DNA of 64,000 nt, taken from an uncultured Acidimicrobiales bacterium. GTDB lineage: Bacteria > Actinomycetota > Acidimicrobiia > Acidimicrobiales > Aldehydirespiratoraceae. The number at the start of each line of letters is the position of its first letter. Within the stretch, counting starts at the first letter, position 1. Shown here piece by piece: positions 28,866-37,940 of the stretch. The position numbers and the translations under genes are program-made. The notes under the pieces are model-generated. The model was not told the DNA's origin. It was given only the letters and a program-made list of their open reading frames with translations, and did not search any database. The DNA lies in the NCBI GenBank assembly GCA_905480195.1, contig CAJQPN010000024.1, positions 1 to 64,000 on the forward strand, read 5' to 3'.

Positions 28866-30143
28866 ATGGCAGAGAGCGCCACGTTCGTCGACGACTACCT
28901 CGCCGACCTCGGCCCCGACGACGCCGATATCACGTCGCACGACACCTACACCAACGGGGTCCCGCACGCGACCTTCGCCCGGCTCCGTAGGGACGACCCC
29001 GTCCACTGGACCCCCGAGGCCGACGGGTCAGGATTCTGGTCGGTCACCAAATACGACCACGCACTGCACGTCAGTCGCGACGTCGAAACCTTTACCTCTG
29101 CGCAAGGTATCCGCCTCGAAGAGATGGACGCCGAAGAGAACGCAGCGCGAAAGACGATGATGGAAATGGATCCACCGGAGCACACCCGCTACCGACGGCT
29201 CGTCAACAAGGGTTTCACCCGCCGGACGGTCGAGTCCTTCGAGCAGCCGATCCGGTCCCTTGCCGCCGAGGTCATCGAGCGCGCCTTACAAAACGACGAG
29301 TTCGACTTCGTCCACGACATCGCCGAAGAGCTCCCAATGCGCATGCTCGGCAAGCTGCTCGGCACCTCCGACGAGCACGGCCGCAAGCTCGTCACCTGGG
29401 GCGACGCCCTGCTCGGCAATACCGATCCCGATTTCACCGACTACCCGGTCGACCTCGTCGACACCGATGAGTTCCGCATGGTCCCGTTCCGCTCCCCCGC
29501 AGCGATCGAGATCTTCCAGTTCGCCCAGGAGCAGGCCGAGAAACGTCGCGGCTGCCCGCACGACGACATCATCGGCCAACTGCTCGAGCCCGCCATCGAC
29601 GGCGTGCCCCTCACCGATCACGAGTTCAACAACTTCTTCACCCTGCTCGTGGCCGCTGGCAACGACACCACGCGCTACACGATGACGCACGGAGTCTGGA
29701 CGATGATGAACCACCCGCAGCTCTGGCGAGGCCTGCGGGGTCGACCGGACCTGATGGTGAACGCGGTCGAAGAAGTACTTCGGACAAGCGCAGTGACCAT
29801 GCACTTCCGCCGCACGGCCACCGTCGACACCGAACTCGGCGGCAAAAAAATCAGGGCCGGTGACAAGGTGGCCATGTGGTTCAACTCCGCCAATCACGAC
29901 GAAGACAGCTTCGCCAACCCCTTCCGCTTCGACATGGCCCGACCAAGAAACGATCACATGGCGTTCGGGCGCAACGGACCCCACCTCTGTCTCGGCGCAT
30001 GGTTGGCCCGCATGGAGGTTCGCCTGGTCTTCGAGGAACTGATGAAGCGGGTCGATCGACTCGAGCCAGCCGGCGACATCGCCCACCTGCGCTCGAACTT
30101 CATCGCCGGCATCAAACGGATGCCGGTCCGCGTGATCGCATAG
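28866..30143 (+). CDS. Cytochrome P450
   Basis: AAGNDTTRYTMTHGV, VEEVLRTSAVTMHFRRTA, MAFGRNGPHLCLGAWLARMEVRLVFEEL; GTG at 28857 is an alternative start. Confidence 0.94.
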   Translation: MAESATFVDDYLADLGPDDADITSHDTYTNGVPHATFARLRRDDPVHWTPEADGSGFWSVTKYDHALHVSRDVETFTSAQGIRLEEMDAEENAARKTMMEMDPPEHTRYRRLVNKGFTRRTVESFEQPIRSLAAEVIERALQNDEFDFVHDIAEELPMRMLGKLLGTSDEHGRKLVTWGDALLGNTDPDFTDYPVDLVDTDEFRMVPFRSPAAIEIFQFAQEQAEKRRGCPHDDIIGQLLEPAIDGVPLTDHEFNNFFTLLVAAGNDTTRYTMTHGVWTMMNHPQLWRGLRGRPDLMVNAVEEVLRTSAVTMHFRRTATVDTELGGKKIRAGDKVAMWFNSANHDEDSFANPFRFDMARPRNDHMAFGRNGPHLCLGAWLARMEVRLVFEELMKRVDRLEPAGDIAHLRSNFIAGIKRMPVRVIA

Positions 30144-30187
30144 GCCAGCGCCGGATCACACCAACAGCAGAGATTCAGGAGCAGACC

Positions 30188-31048
30188 ATGGGAGCAATTA
30201 TCGGAGCCGGGCTCGTGTCGCACGTTCCCACCCTCGTTTTGCCCGAAGCCATCCGGCGCGAGATGAACCACGGCAACGACACGACGCTGCACGCCGGACT
30301 TCATCAGCTCCGTGCCGAAAAGCTCGAGCCCCTCGGGGCGGACACGATCGTCGTGATCGACACCCACTGGTTCACGACCATCGAACACATCGTCGACGCA
30401 CGCGACCATCGCGCCGGCCGATTCACCTCCGATGAGCTCCCCCGCGGGATGCGCCAAGTTCCCTACGACATGCCCGGCGACCGAGAGCTCGCCGAGGCGT
30501 GGGCAGCGCAGTCCGAGAGCCGTAACGACACCTGGATCACGGCGATTGACGACGAGTACCTGCCCGTCCACTACCCCACCGTCAACCTGCTGGAATTCCT
30601 GCAGGGTGACGAACGGTGGGTGTCGACCGGCATCTGCCAGACCGCCGAGGCTGATGATTTCCTGCTCTTCGGCCAGCTGCTCGCCGACGCCGTGGCGACC
30701 CTTGACCGACGCGTCGTCATCCTGGCCAGTGGCGGGCTGAGCCACCGGTTCTGGCCGCTGCGGGAATTTCGCGACCACGAAGCTGCCGATCCCGACCAGC
30801 ACATTCGAACCCCCGAAGCGGCCACCGCCGATCGCCAGGTGCTCGAGTGGCTCACTCGCGGCGACCACGCCGCCGTGCTCGACTTTCTCCCCAAGTTCCG
30901 ACAGTTCGCGCCCGAGGGATTCTTCGGGCACTACCTCACGATGCTCGGAGCACTCGGCGGTGCGGCCTGCACGGCTACCGGTGAACAGTTCGGCGCCTAC
31001 GAGGCCGTCGCCGGGACCGGCCAGGCCCACGTATGGTTCGATCTGTGA
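30188..31048 (+). CDS. Class III extradiol ring-cleavage dioxygenase (HpaD/HpcB, 3,4-dihydroxyphenylacetate 2,3-dioxygenase-like)
   Basis: GLVSHVPTLVLPE..NHGNDTTLHAGLHQLRAEKLEPLGADTIVVIDTHWFTTIEHIVDARDHRAGRFTSDELPRGMRQVPYD; LASGGLSHRF. Confidence 0.85.
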   Translation: MGAIIGAGLVSHVPTLVLPEAIRREMNHGNDTTLHAGLHQLRAEKLEPLGADTIVVIDTHWFTTIEHIVDARDHRAGRFTSDELPRGMRQVPYDMPGDRELAEAWAAQSESRNDTWITAIDDEYLPVHYPTVNLLEFLQGDERWVSTGICQTAEADDFLLFGQLLADAVATLDRRVVILASGGLSHRFWPLREFRDHEAADPDQHIRTPEAATADRQVLEWLTRGDHAAVLDFLPKFRQFAPEGFFGHYLTMLGALGGAACTATGEQFGAYEAVAGTGQAHVWFDL

Positions 31049-31770
31049 GTCAGCCCGTTCGCAGAGCCCTCGTCATCGCCCACGAGCCCGATGGCCCGTC
31101 GGGGCAGGTGGGTATCCGTCTCGCCGAACGCGGATACCACCTCCACACCCACGTGGTAACCGACGACTACGACCGGCCCCAAGCGTTCATCCCTTGGCCT
31201 GCATTCGAGGACTTCGACCTGATCGTCGTGATGGGTTCCATCCGATCACTTACCGACAAGGACCAGATCAGTTCCTGGATTCATAACGAGATCGCCGACA
31301 TTCGCGCGGCGATCGAGCGCAACCAGCCCGTGCTGGGCGTCTGTTTTGGGGGCCAGCTGATCGCCGACGCAATGGGCGGCTCGGTCGAAGTCTCGCCCAC
31401 CATCGAGGTCGGCTGGTACGACGTCGAACCACTCGACGGCGCTCCTGACGTCATCGGCGACGGGCCGTGGTTCGAGTGGCACCATGATCGCTTCCACCCA
31501 CCACCCAGTGCTGAGGTCCTCGGCCGCAACGAGTCCTCGACACAACTGATCCGCATCGGTCGAAGCGTGGGCACCCAGTTTCACCCCGAAGTCGACGTCC
31601 CCCACGTCGAGGGCTTTCTCCGCGATAGCCCGCCGACATACCTCGACGAGGTCGGCATCATCGCCGACGACATGATCGCCGAGATGCGCAAGAGGCAGGC
31701 CGCCAATTCGCGCCGCTGTCACGACCTCGTCGACTGGTACCTCGACGAGGTCGCCTTCCCGGCCGACTAG
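31045..31770 (+). CDS. Class I glutamine amidotransferase (GMP synthase-like GATase)
   Basis: GTGA overlap with the dioxygenase stop; GVCFGGQLIADAMGGSVE, GTQFHPEVD. Confidence 0.87.
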   Translation: MSQPVRRALVIAHEPDGPSGQVGIRLAERGYHLHTHVVTDDYDRPQAFIPWPAFEDFDLIVVMGSIRSLTDKDQISSWIHNEIADIRAAIERNQPVLGVCFGGQLIADAMGGSVEVSPTIEVGWYDVEPLDGAPDVIGDGPWFEWHHDRFHPPPSAEVLGRNESSTQLIRIGRSVGTQFHPEVDVPHVEGFLRDSPPTYLDEVGIIADDMIAEMRKRQAANSRRCHDLVDWYLDEVAFPAD

Positions 31771-31773
31771 CGC

Positions 31774-33252
31774 TCAGCCCAGCCGGCTCTGCGGGGCCCA
31801 GGTGGCGTGAGTGCCGCTGGAGATGCGCTCGGGCAGCTTGACCCGACAGATCGGACCGGCGGTCGGATCGCTGGCATCGAAGATCTCGCAGTGCGACTCG
31901 TCGTTGACGATGTCGGACGAGAACGTCAACAGGTAGGCATCATCCTCGGCATTTGAACCGAGCTTCGGCGCAACGACCGTTTCAGAGACGAACGTGCCCG
32001 CAGGGGCCGCCCAGAGTTCCTCGACCCCCGACTCGAGGTCTTGCTTCACCAGACCGTCGAAGGCGAAAAGGCCGTGCGAGCAGCGTGCGCTGTAGCTGTA
32101 GCGGTACGGGCGACCCAGATGCTGCCCGTTGATCATCGGGAACTCGAGGCACCGATCGCTGAGCGACTCCTCCTTCGTCTCACCAGTGACCAGGTTGAAC
32201 CGCCAGCGGTGATGGCGAGCCTGCAACACGTTCATGTCCAGCGTCTCGAACCCCTTGTGATGCGGGTTGACCGCTGCACTGCGGTCGACACCGCGGGCAG
32301 TCGGGTTGTGCTGGAAGAAGCCGTCGAGCACGACCTCGTCACCGTCTTCGTGCGCATTCGTCCAATGCAACACGAACGTCGGATCAGCCTCGAACCACCG
32401 GATGTCGTCGGTGGTGCCGTGCCGGGGCACGATCGCGAACCGACTCGGAAGATCGCGCCGGAACACGTTGGAGTAGTAGCCGTTTGCCAACGCCTCCGGG
32501 TCCCAAAACAGCGGAAGATCGTTCAGGATCGAATAGTTCTCGGTGAACATCATGTCGTGGGGAAGACGAGGCCCCGGCAACGGGACGTCGATATAGGTGG
32601 CGACATGGCCATCGGAGTCGATCACCCCGTAGTGCATGTAGGGCGCCTCGACGCTGTAGTTGAAGAACAACAGCTCTCCGGTGTGCTCGTCGACTCGCTT
32701 GTGGGCCGACACCCCCTCGGCCGGGAACCAGTCGTCCCAGCGGGTGGTGCCCTTCGTCTCGAGCGTGTGCGGGTCGAGACGATAGAGCTGACCGCACTGG
32801 TAGAAGCTCGCCAACGCTTCACCCCGGTGAACGATCACGTCGGTCGAGGCGTTGTCCTTCATCATCGACCGCGCTCCCCAGCCATGATCAGCGACCGCGT
32901 TCGACGGATGTTCGGTGATGCCCGCCCACAGCGAGCGGCCGGCTTCCTGCTCGGCAAGGAACCCTTCGGTGCGGACGAAGCGGTTCGAGTACCGGGCCTC
33001 GCCCCCGCCGAACGAGATCGAATGCAGCATCGCATCGCCGTCGAACGGGTGGTACCGCCTGATCGGTTCGAAGACAGCTGTTTCAGTGTTGCGAAGGTAC
33101 GTCCCGGCCAGATCGTCAGGGATCTCCCCCTCGACGTCGAGGTCCCAGGCGTCGTACTCGCGGTACTGCGGACGCCACACACCCGTGCGATACGGATGAT
33201 CGTCGTCGAGTGGAAGCCCACCATGCACCTCGTTGACCAACTGGACCTGCAT
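31774..33252 (-). CDS. Carotenoid oxygenase family protein (RPE65/CCD)
   Basis: LAGTYLRNTETAVFEPIRRYHPFDGDAMLHSISFGGGEARYSNRFVRTEGFLAE..., LPHDMMFTENYSILNDLPLFWD. Confidence 0.92.
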   Translation of the reverse strand: MQVQLVNEVHGGLPLDDDHPYRTGVWRPQYREYDAWDLDVEGEIPDDLAGTYLRNTETAVFEPIRRYHPFDGDAMLHSISFGGGEARYSNRFVRTEGFLAEQEAGRSLWAGITEHPSNAVADHGWGARSMMKDNASTDVIVHRGEALASFYQCGQLYRLDPHTLETKGTTRWDDWFPAEGVSAHKRVDEHTGELLFFNYSVEAPYMHYGVIDSDGHVATYIDVPLPGPRLPHDMMFTENYSILNDLPLFWDPEALANGYYSNVFRRDLPSRFAIVPRHGTTDDIRWFEADPTFVLHWTNAHEDGDEVVLDGFFQHNPTARGVDRSAAVNPHHKGFETLDMNVLQARHHRWRFNLVTGETKEESLSDRCLEFPMINGQHLGRPYRYSYSARCSHGLFAFDGLVKQDLESGVEELWAAPAGTFVSETVVAPKLGSNAEDDAYLLTFSSDIVNDESHCEIFDASDPTAGPICRVKLPERISSGTHATWAPQSRLG

Positions 33253-33308
33253 GACCCCTAGGTTTGCGCATAGGGACGAGCAGCGCCATCTCTGGCAGGC
33301 TGGCGTTC

Positions 33309-34886
33309 ATGACCGAGCCGACATCGATCGACGATCTCGTCCGCTGCGCCGTCGCCGCCCGACCCGACGAGGCGGCGTTGGCCGACGCACCGAATCGCGT
33401 GTCGGTCGACGGTGGCGAACCGGTCCGATTGACCTGGTCGGAACTTGACGCCCGAGTCGACGGGACAGCAGCCGCCCTCGCTGAGCTCGGGGTCGGTCCT
33501 GGCGTGCCGGTCGGGATCCAGCTTGCGAACGTCGTCGAGCTCCCGATCACGATTCTCGCCTGCTTCAGGCTTGGTGCCGTGGCCGTTCCGTTCCCGATTC
33601 AGCACCGCGCCCACGAACTCCGCCACGGAGTCGAGACCGCCGGATTCGACGTCTTCGTCACGACCAACCGACCCGACCGACCCGACCAGGTCGACTCCGC
33701 CACGGCGACGCTCGGCGAGTACGCAATGATGGCAATCTCGTCGCCGTCGACGAAGCCCGGACCACCCATCAGGTCTGCTTCGGTCGACGCCGAGACTCGC
33801 GCCACAATCTGCTGGACTTCGGGCACCACCGGTACGCCCAAAGGGGTCCCGCGGACGCATGGCCAGTGGATGGCATCGTCGAGTTTTCAGGTTAACGAAC
33901 TACGGATCTCTGCAACCGACCGCATCCTGTGTCCGTTCCCAGTCGTGAACATGGCAGGGATCGGCGGGATGCTCGTGCCATGGGCCGAGGTCGGTGCATT
34001 CCTGGCCCTGCATCAGCCTCTGGACCTCCAGGTTTTCCTCGGGCAGCTCGTGAGTGAGCGAATCTCCTACACGGTCGTGCCGCCCGCTGCGCTGAACATG
34101 CTGTTGGGCAACACCGAACTGCTCGACTCGCTCGACCTGTCGAACATCCGCACCATCTCCTCTGGCTCAGCACCCCTCGATCCGTGGATGGTCCAAGGAT
34201 GGCAGGACCGCGGCATCGAGATCGCCAACGTGTTCGGGTCGAACGAAGGCGCCGCGTTGCTGTCAACGATGGAGGCCGTACCCGATCCGACCGAGCGGGC
34301 CCGCTACTTTCCGGTCCCCGACCGGCCCGGTGTCGAGATCAAACTGGTCGACCTCGAGGACGAGACAACGATCACCGGAGCGGGAACCATCGGCGAGTTG
34401 CGCTTCCGAGGCATCACCGTCTTTGACGGCTATGTCGGGAGCGATGGGGCCGAATTCGACGCCGACGGCTGGTACCGCACCGGCGACCTCTTCGAGTACG
34501 TCACCGGCGACGACCCGCCTCGGTTGCTGAAGTTCGTCGACCGGGCCAAGGACATCATCATCCGTGGCGGCATGAACATCAGCGCGGCCGAGGTCGAGGC
34601 GTTGGTCGCCGACCACCCTGCCATCGTCGAATGCGCCGCCGTCGGCTTCCCTCACCCTGATCTGGGCGAGAAGGTGGGCGTGTTCGCCGTAGCGGGCCCC
34701 GACGGCGAACCTCCATCGCTTGACGAACTCATCGCCCACCTGCGCGAATATGAGATCGCCAGCTACAAGCTGCCCGAACGACTCGAATACCTCGACGCGC
34801 TTCCCCGCAACCCCGTGGGCAAGGTCGTCAAACCTGAACTCCGACAGATCTGGCGGCAGCCAGCGACAACAGAGAGCGAACAGTGA
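33309..34886 (+). CDS. AMP-dependent acyl-CoA synthetase/ligase
   Basis: ICWTSGTTGTPKGVPRTH, FDADGWYRTGDLFEY, KFVDRAKDIIIRGGMNISAAEVE, LPRNPVGKVVKPELR. Confidence 0.95.
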   Translation: MTEPTSIDDLVRCAVAARPDEAALADAPNRVSVDGGEPVRLTWSELDARVDGTAAALAELGVGPGVPVGIQLANVVELPITILACFRLGAVAVPFPIQHRAHELRHGVETAGFDVFVTTNRPDRPDQVDSATATLGEYAMMAISSPSTKPGPPIRSASVDAETRATICWTSGTTGTPKGVPRTHGQWMASSSFQVNELRISATDRILCPFPVVNMAGIGGMLVPWAEVGAFLALHQPLDLQVFLGQLVSERISYTVVPPAALNMLLGNTELLDSLDLSNIRTISSGSAPLDPWMVQGWQDRGIEIANVFGSNEGAALLSTMEAVPDPTERARYFPVPDRPGVEIKLVDLEDETTITGAGTIGELRFRGITVFDGYVGSDGAEFDADGWYRTGDLFEYVTGDDPPRLLKFVDRAKDIIIRGGMNISAAEVEALVADHPAIVECAAVGFPHPDLGEKVGVFAVAGPDGEPPSLDELIAHLREYEIASYKLPERLEYLDALPRNPVGKVVKPELRQIWRQPATTESEQ

Positions 34887-36094
34887 CTGCAATTCTCGGC
34901 GGCCATCAAACCGACTTCGCCCGCAACATTGCGAAGCAGGACCAGGACGTGAGCGACCTCACGAAGGAAGCGATCGAAGCGGTTCTCGCCGATGCCGGCA
35001 TCGATGCCACCGACATCGAATCGATCCATGTCGGCAATGCGTTCGGCCAGCTCTACAACGGGCAGGGCCATCTCGGAGCGATGCCGGCCACGGTGATCCC
35101 CGAGCTGTGGGGCGTGCCGGCGATGCGACACGAGGCAGCCTGCGCTTCTTCGTCGATGGCCACGCTTGCTGCAATGGCCGAGATCGAGGCCGGCCGCTAC
35201 GACTGTGTGCTCGTGCTTGGCGTCGAGCAGGAGAAGAACATGCCGGGCGCCCAAGCCGCGGCCGTGCAGACCGCAGCTGCATGGGTCGGCCACGAGACCG
35301 AGGGGGTCGAGTTCTTCTGGCCCTACGCCTTCAACCGCGTCGCCAACGAATACGACCGGCGCTATGGGATCAACGACGAGCATCTGCGGGCGATCGGCGA
35401 ACTCAACCTCCGCAACGCCCAAGACAACCCAAACGCGCAGACCCGGATGTGGAACCTCACCCCCGAGTCCTTCAGCGACGACGACCACGCCAACCCGGTT
35501 GTGGAAGGTCGGCTCCGGCGCAACGACGTCACCCAGATCACCGACGGCGCAGCCGGTGTGGTCTTGGTGAGCGACCGCTGGCTCGAGTCAAGGCGTCACA
35601 AGCCAAAGGCTCGCATCGTGGGTTGGGGCCACACCACCGTCGGCTTACCGATCGACCAAAAGTTCGAGCGGAGCTCCGACAGCGAGTACGTCATGCCCCA
35701 CGTGAGGCGGGCGATCACTGATGCATTCGGACGTGCCGGTATCAGCGGCACCGACGACCTCGACGCAATCGAGACCCACGACTGCATGACGCCGTCGGAG
35801 TACCTCGCGATCGATCATTTCGGCATCACCGCAGCCGGCGAATCGTTCAAGGCAGTCGAAGAAGGCTGGCTCGAACGAGACGGCAAGATGCCCGTGAACG
35901 CCAGCGGTGGCCTCATCGGCGGCGGTCACCCCGTCGGCGCCACCGGCGCCCGCATGTTGGTCGACTCGATGAAGCAGGTCACCGGCACGGCAGGCGGGTA
36001 CCAGGTCGACGGAGCGAAGCGGGTCGCCACACTCAACATCGGCGGCTCCACCGCTACCACCGCCTCATTCATCGTCGAGGGCTCCGCCGAGTGA
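34883..36094 (+). CDS. Thiolase family / lipid-transfer-like acetyl-CoA acetyltransferase
   Basis: RHEAACASSSMATLAAMAEIEAGRYDCVLVLGVEQEK, ETHDCMTPSEYLAIDHFG, VNASGGLIGGGHPVGATGARM. Confidence 0.92.
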   Translation: MTAILGGHQTDFARNIAKQDQDVSDLTKEAIEAVLADAGIDATDIESIHVGNAFGQLYNGQGHLGAMPATVIPELWGVPAMRHEAACASSSMATLAAMAEIEAGRYDCVLVLGVEQEKNMPGAQAAAVQTAAAWVGHETEGVEFFWPYAFNRVANEYDRRYGINDEHLRAIGELNLRNAQDNPNAQTRMWNLTPESFSDDDHANPVVEGRLRRNDVTQITDGAAGVVLVSDRWLESRRHKPKARIVGWGHTTVGLPIDQKFERSSDSEYVMPHVRRAITDAFGRAGISGTDDLDAIETHDCMTPSEYLAIDHFGITAAGESFKAVEEGWLERDGKMPVNASGGLIGGGHPVGATGARMLVDSMKQVTGTAGGYQVDGAKRVATLNIGGSTATTASFIVEGSAE

Positions 36095-36966
36095 CCACGC
36101 CCGACTTCGACAACATCGTCTTCGAGATCGAGGACGGCGTCGCCACAGTCACCCTAAACCGGCCCGACAAGCTCAACGCCATGAACGAGTCGATGCGCCG
36201 TGAGCTGATGGCCGCGCTCGACCACACCGATGCCAACGACGATGTTCGGGCCGTGATCTGGACTGGGGCAGGTCGCGGCTACTGCGCAGGCGCCGATCTC
36301 TCGGGCGGCAGCGCCACGTTCGACTATTCGGCCAACGTCGGCGACGGTTCGGCCAAGCCGAAGGTTCAACGCGACGGTGGAGGCCAGCTCACGCTGCGTA
36401 TCTACGAGTCGGTCAAACCGATCATCGGCGCAATCAACGGTGCCGCCGTCGGTGTTGGGGTCACCATGACGCTGCCAATGGACGTCCGGCTTGCCTCGAC
36501 CGAGGCGAAGTTCGGGTTCGTGTTCGCTCGTCGCGGCATCGTGCCCGAGGCGTGCTCGAGCTGGTTCCTCCCGCGCGTCGTCGGAATCAGCCGCGCGCTC
36601 GAATGGACCTACAGCGGTCGGGTGTTCTCGGCTGCCGAGGCCCTCGACGCCGGCCTGGTGCGCAGCCTCCACGCTCCTGACGAACTCCTCCCCGCCGCCC
36701 GCGAACTCGCCCGGACGTTTACCGAGGAAACCTCACCGTTGTCGGTGTCGACCACCCGCCAAATGCTGTGGCGGATGCTCGGGGCCGACCACCCGATGGA
36801 GGCCCACAAGGTCGACAGCCGGATGGTGCAGGAACTCGGTGCCGGACCCGATGCCGCAGAAGGTGTCGCCAGCTTTCTCGAGAAACGTCCCGCCCACTTC
36901 GAGGGCAAGCCGAGCAGTCAGCTGCCTCCGAGCATGCCATGGTGGGACGAGCGGCCGTTCGAGTGA
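36091..36966 (+). CDS. Enoyl-CoA hydratase/isomerase family protein
   Basis: GVATVTLNRPDKLNAMNESMRRELMAALDH, GRGYCAGADLSGG, GIVPEACSSWFLPRVVG. Confidence 0.94.
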   Translation: MTTPDFDNIVFEIEDGVATVTLNRPDKLNAMNESMRRELMAALDHTDANDDVRAVIWTGAGRGYCAGADLSGGSATFDYSANVGDGSAKPKVQRDGGGQLTLRIYESVKPIIGAINGAAVGVGVTMTLPMDVRLASTEAKFGFVFARRGIVPEACSSWFLPRVVGISRALEWTYSGRVFSAAEALDAGLVRSLHAPDELLPAARELARTFTEETSPLSVSTTRQMLWRMLGADHPMEAHKVDSRMVQELGAGPDAAEGVASFLEKRPAHFEGKPSSQLPPSMPWWDERPFE

Positions 36967-36983
36967 TCTTCCCCAGCCGCCGA

Positions 36984-36996
36984 CTTACACTGTAAG
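36984..36996. promoter_or_regulatory. Perfect 13-bp inverted repeat CTTACA-C-TGTAAG upstream of the desaturase
   Basis: Direct reading; 8 nt before ATG 37005. Confidence 0.6.
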
Positions 36997-37004
36997 CTGG
37001 CAGC

Positions 37005-37937
37005 ATGTCCAACACTTCCGACCAGTTGCGGATCGAACGTCGCGACGAGCGACGAAAGGTTGCGCCGTACCGCGGCGGTATTGCGGTGCGACTCATCGTC
37101 ACCTGGCTGTCTTTCAGCGCAGTCTGGATCGCACTCGTGGTCGCAACGATCTCCGGTCCTGTTCCCCTGTGGCTCGGCGCACTTGCGAGTTTCGTGATCG
37201 CGACAACCTTCTACATGCCGTTGCACGAGGCCGCCCACGGCAATGTTTGGGGTGACGTCTCGACGGCTCGCTGGGGCGAGGAAATCGTCGGCATGACGTC
37301 GTCGTTCTGGGTCGGTTTCTCCTATCGAGGGCACCGGATCTCCCACATGAAGCACCACGCCTTCACCAACGACCCAGCGAAAGACCCCGACTTCTTCGTC
37401 CACGGCACCAAACGCGAACTGCTCCCGAAGCTCTACGCCGGGACCCTGATCAACACGTTTCTCCCGCTGTTCGCCTTCGTTCCACCGGCACGGATCCTGC
37501 TCCCGAAGGTGATCAAGGTCCAAGGTGCTCGCCTCAAACGCAGCCGGGAGGAGGATCGCTACACGTTTCGATTCTGGCTGATGCGCACCATTGCGCTGAT
37601 CGCCACATTCGCCATGGGCTTCGGCTGGGAAGCCCTCTGGCTGTGGTTCGTTCCGAGCACCTTCGTGATCTGGTGGTTGGCGTTCATCTTCGCCTGGTAC
37701 CCGCATCACCCTGCCGACGGCAAGATCGGCCGCTACGTCGACACTCGCGTTGCGACGTTCCCCGGATCAACGCTCATCACCCGCGGTCACGACCATCACG
37801 CGCTCCACCATCTGTTCCCCCGTGTGGTGCACTACAAGCTGCCGAAACTGTGGCGGGAGATCGGGCCGGAGTTGACCGAAAAGGGTGTCCGCACCGAAGG
37901 AACGGCACTCGGTACCACCGGCCCAGTGGTCTGGTAG
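37005..37937 (+). CDS. Fatty acid desaturase / carotene-hydroxylase-like membrane di-iron protein
   Basis: Histidine boxes PLHEAAHGN, GHRISHMKHHAF, HDHHALHHLFP plus hydrophobic segments. Confidence 0.9.
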   Translation: MSNTSDQLRIERRDERRKVAPYRGGIAVRLIVTWLSFSAVWIALVVATISGPVPLWLGALASFVIATTFYMPLHEAAHGNVWGDVSTARWGEEIVGMTSSFWVGFSYRGHRISHMKHHAFTNDPAKDPDFFVHGTKRELLPKLYAGTLINTFLPLFAFVPPARILLPKVIKVQGARLKRSREEDRYTFRFWLMRTIALIATFAMGFGWEALWLWFVPSTFVIWWLAFIFAWYPHHPADGKIGRYVDTRVATFPGSTLITRGHDHHALHHLFPRVVHYKLPKLWREIGPELTEKGVRTEGTALGTTGPVVW

Positions 37938-37940
37938 CGC

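Noticed and set aside
29846-29852. A7 run in the P450 gene (GGCGGCAAAAAAATC) as a possible programmed frameshift site
   Set aside because: The zero frame continues with normal P450 sequence (GGKKIRAGDKVAMWFN); nothing suggests frameshifting is needed.
32041-33261. 406-aa plus-strand ORF
   Set aside because: Antisense to the carotenoid oxygenase gene, which has convincing family motifs.
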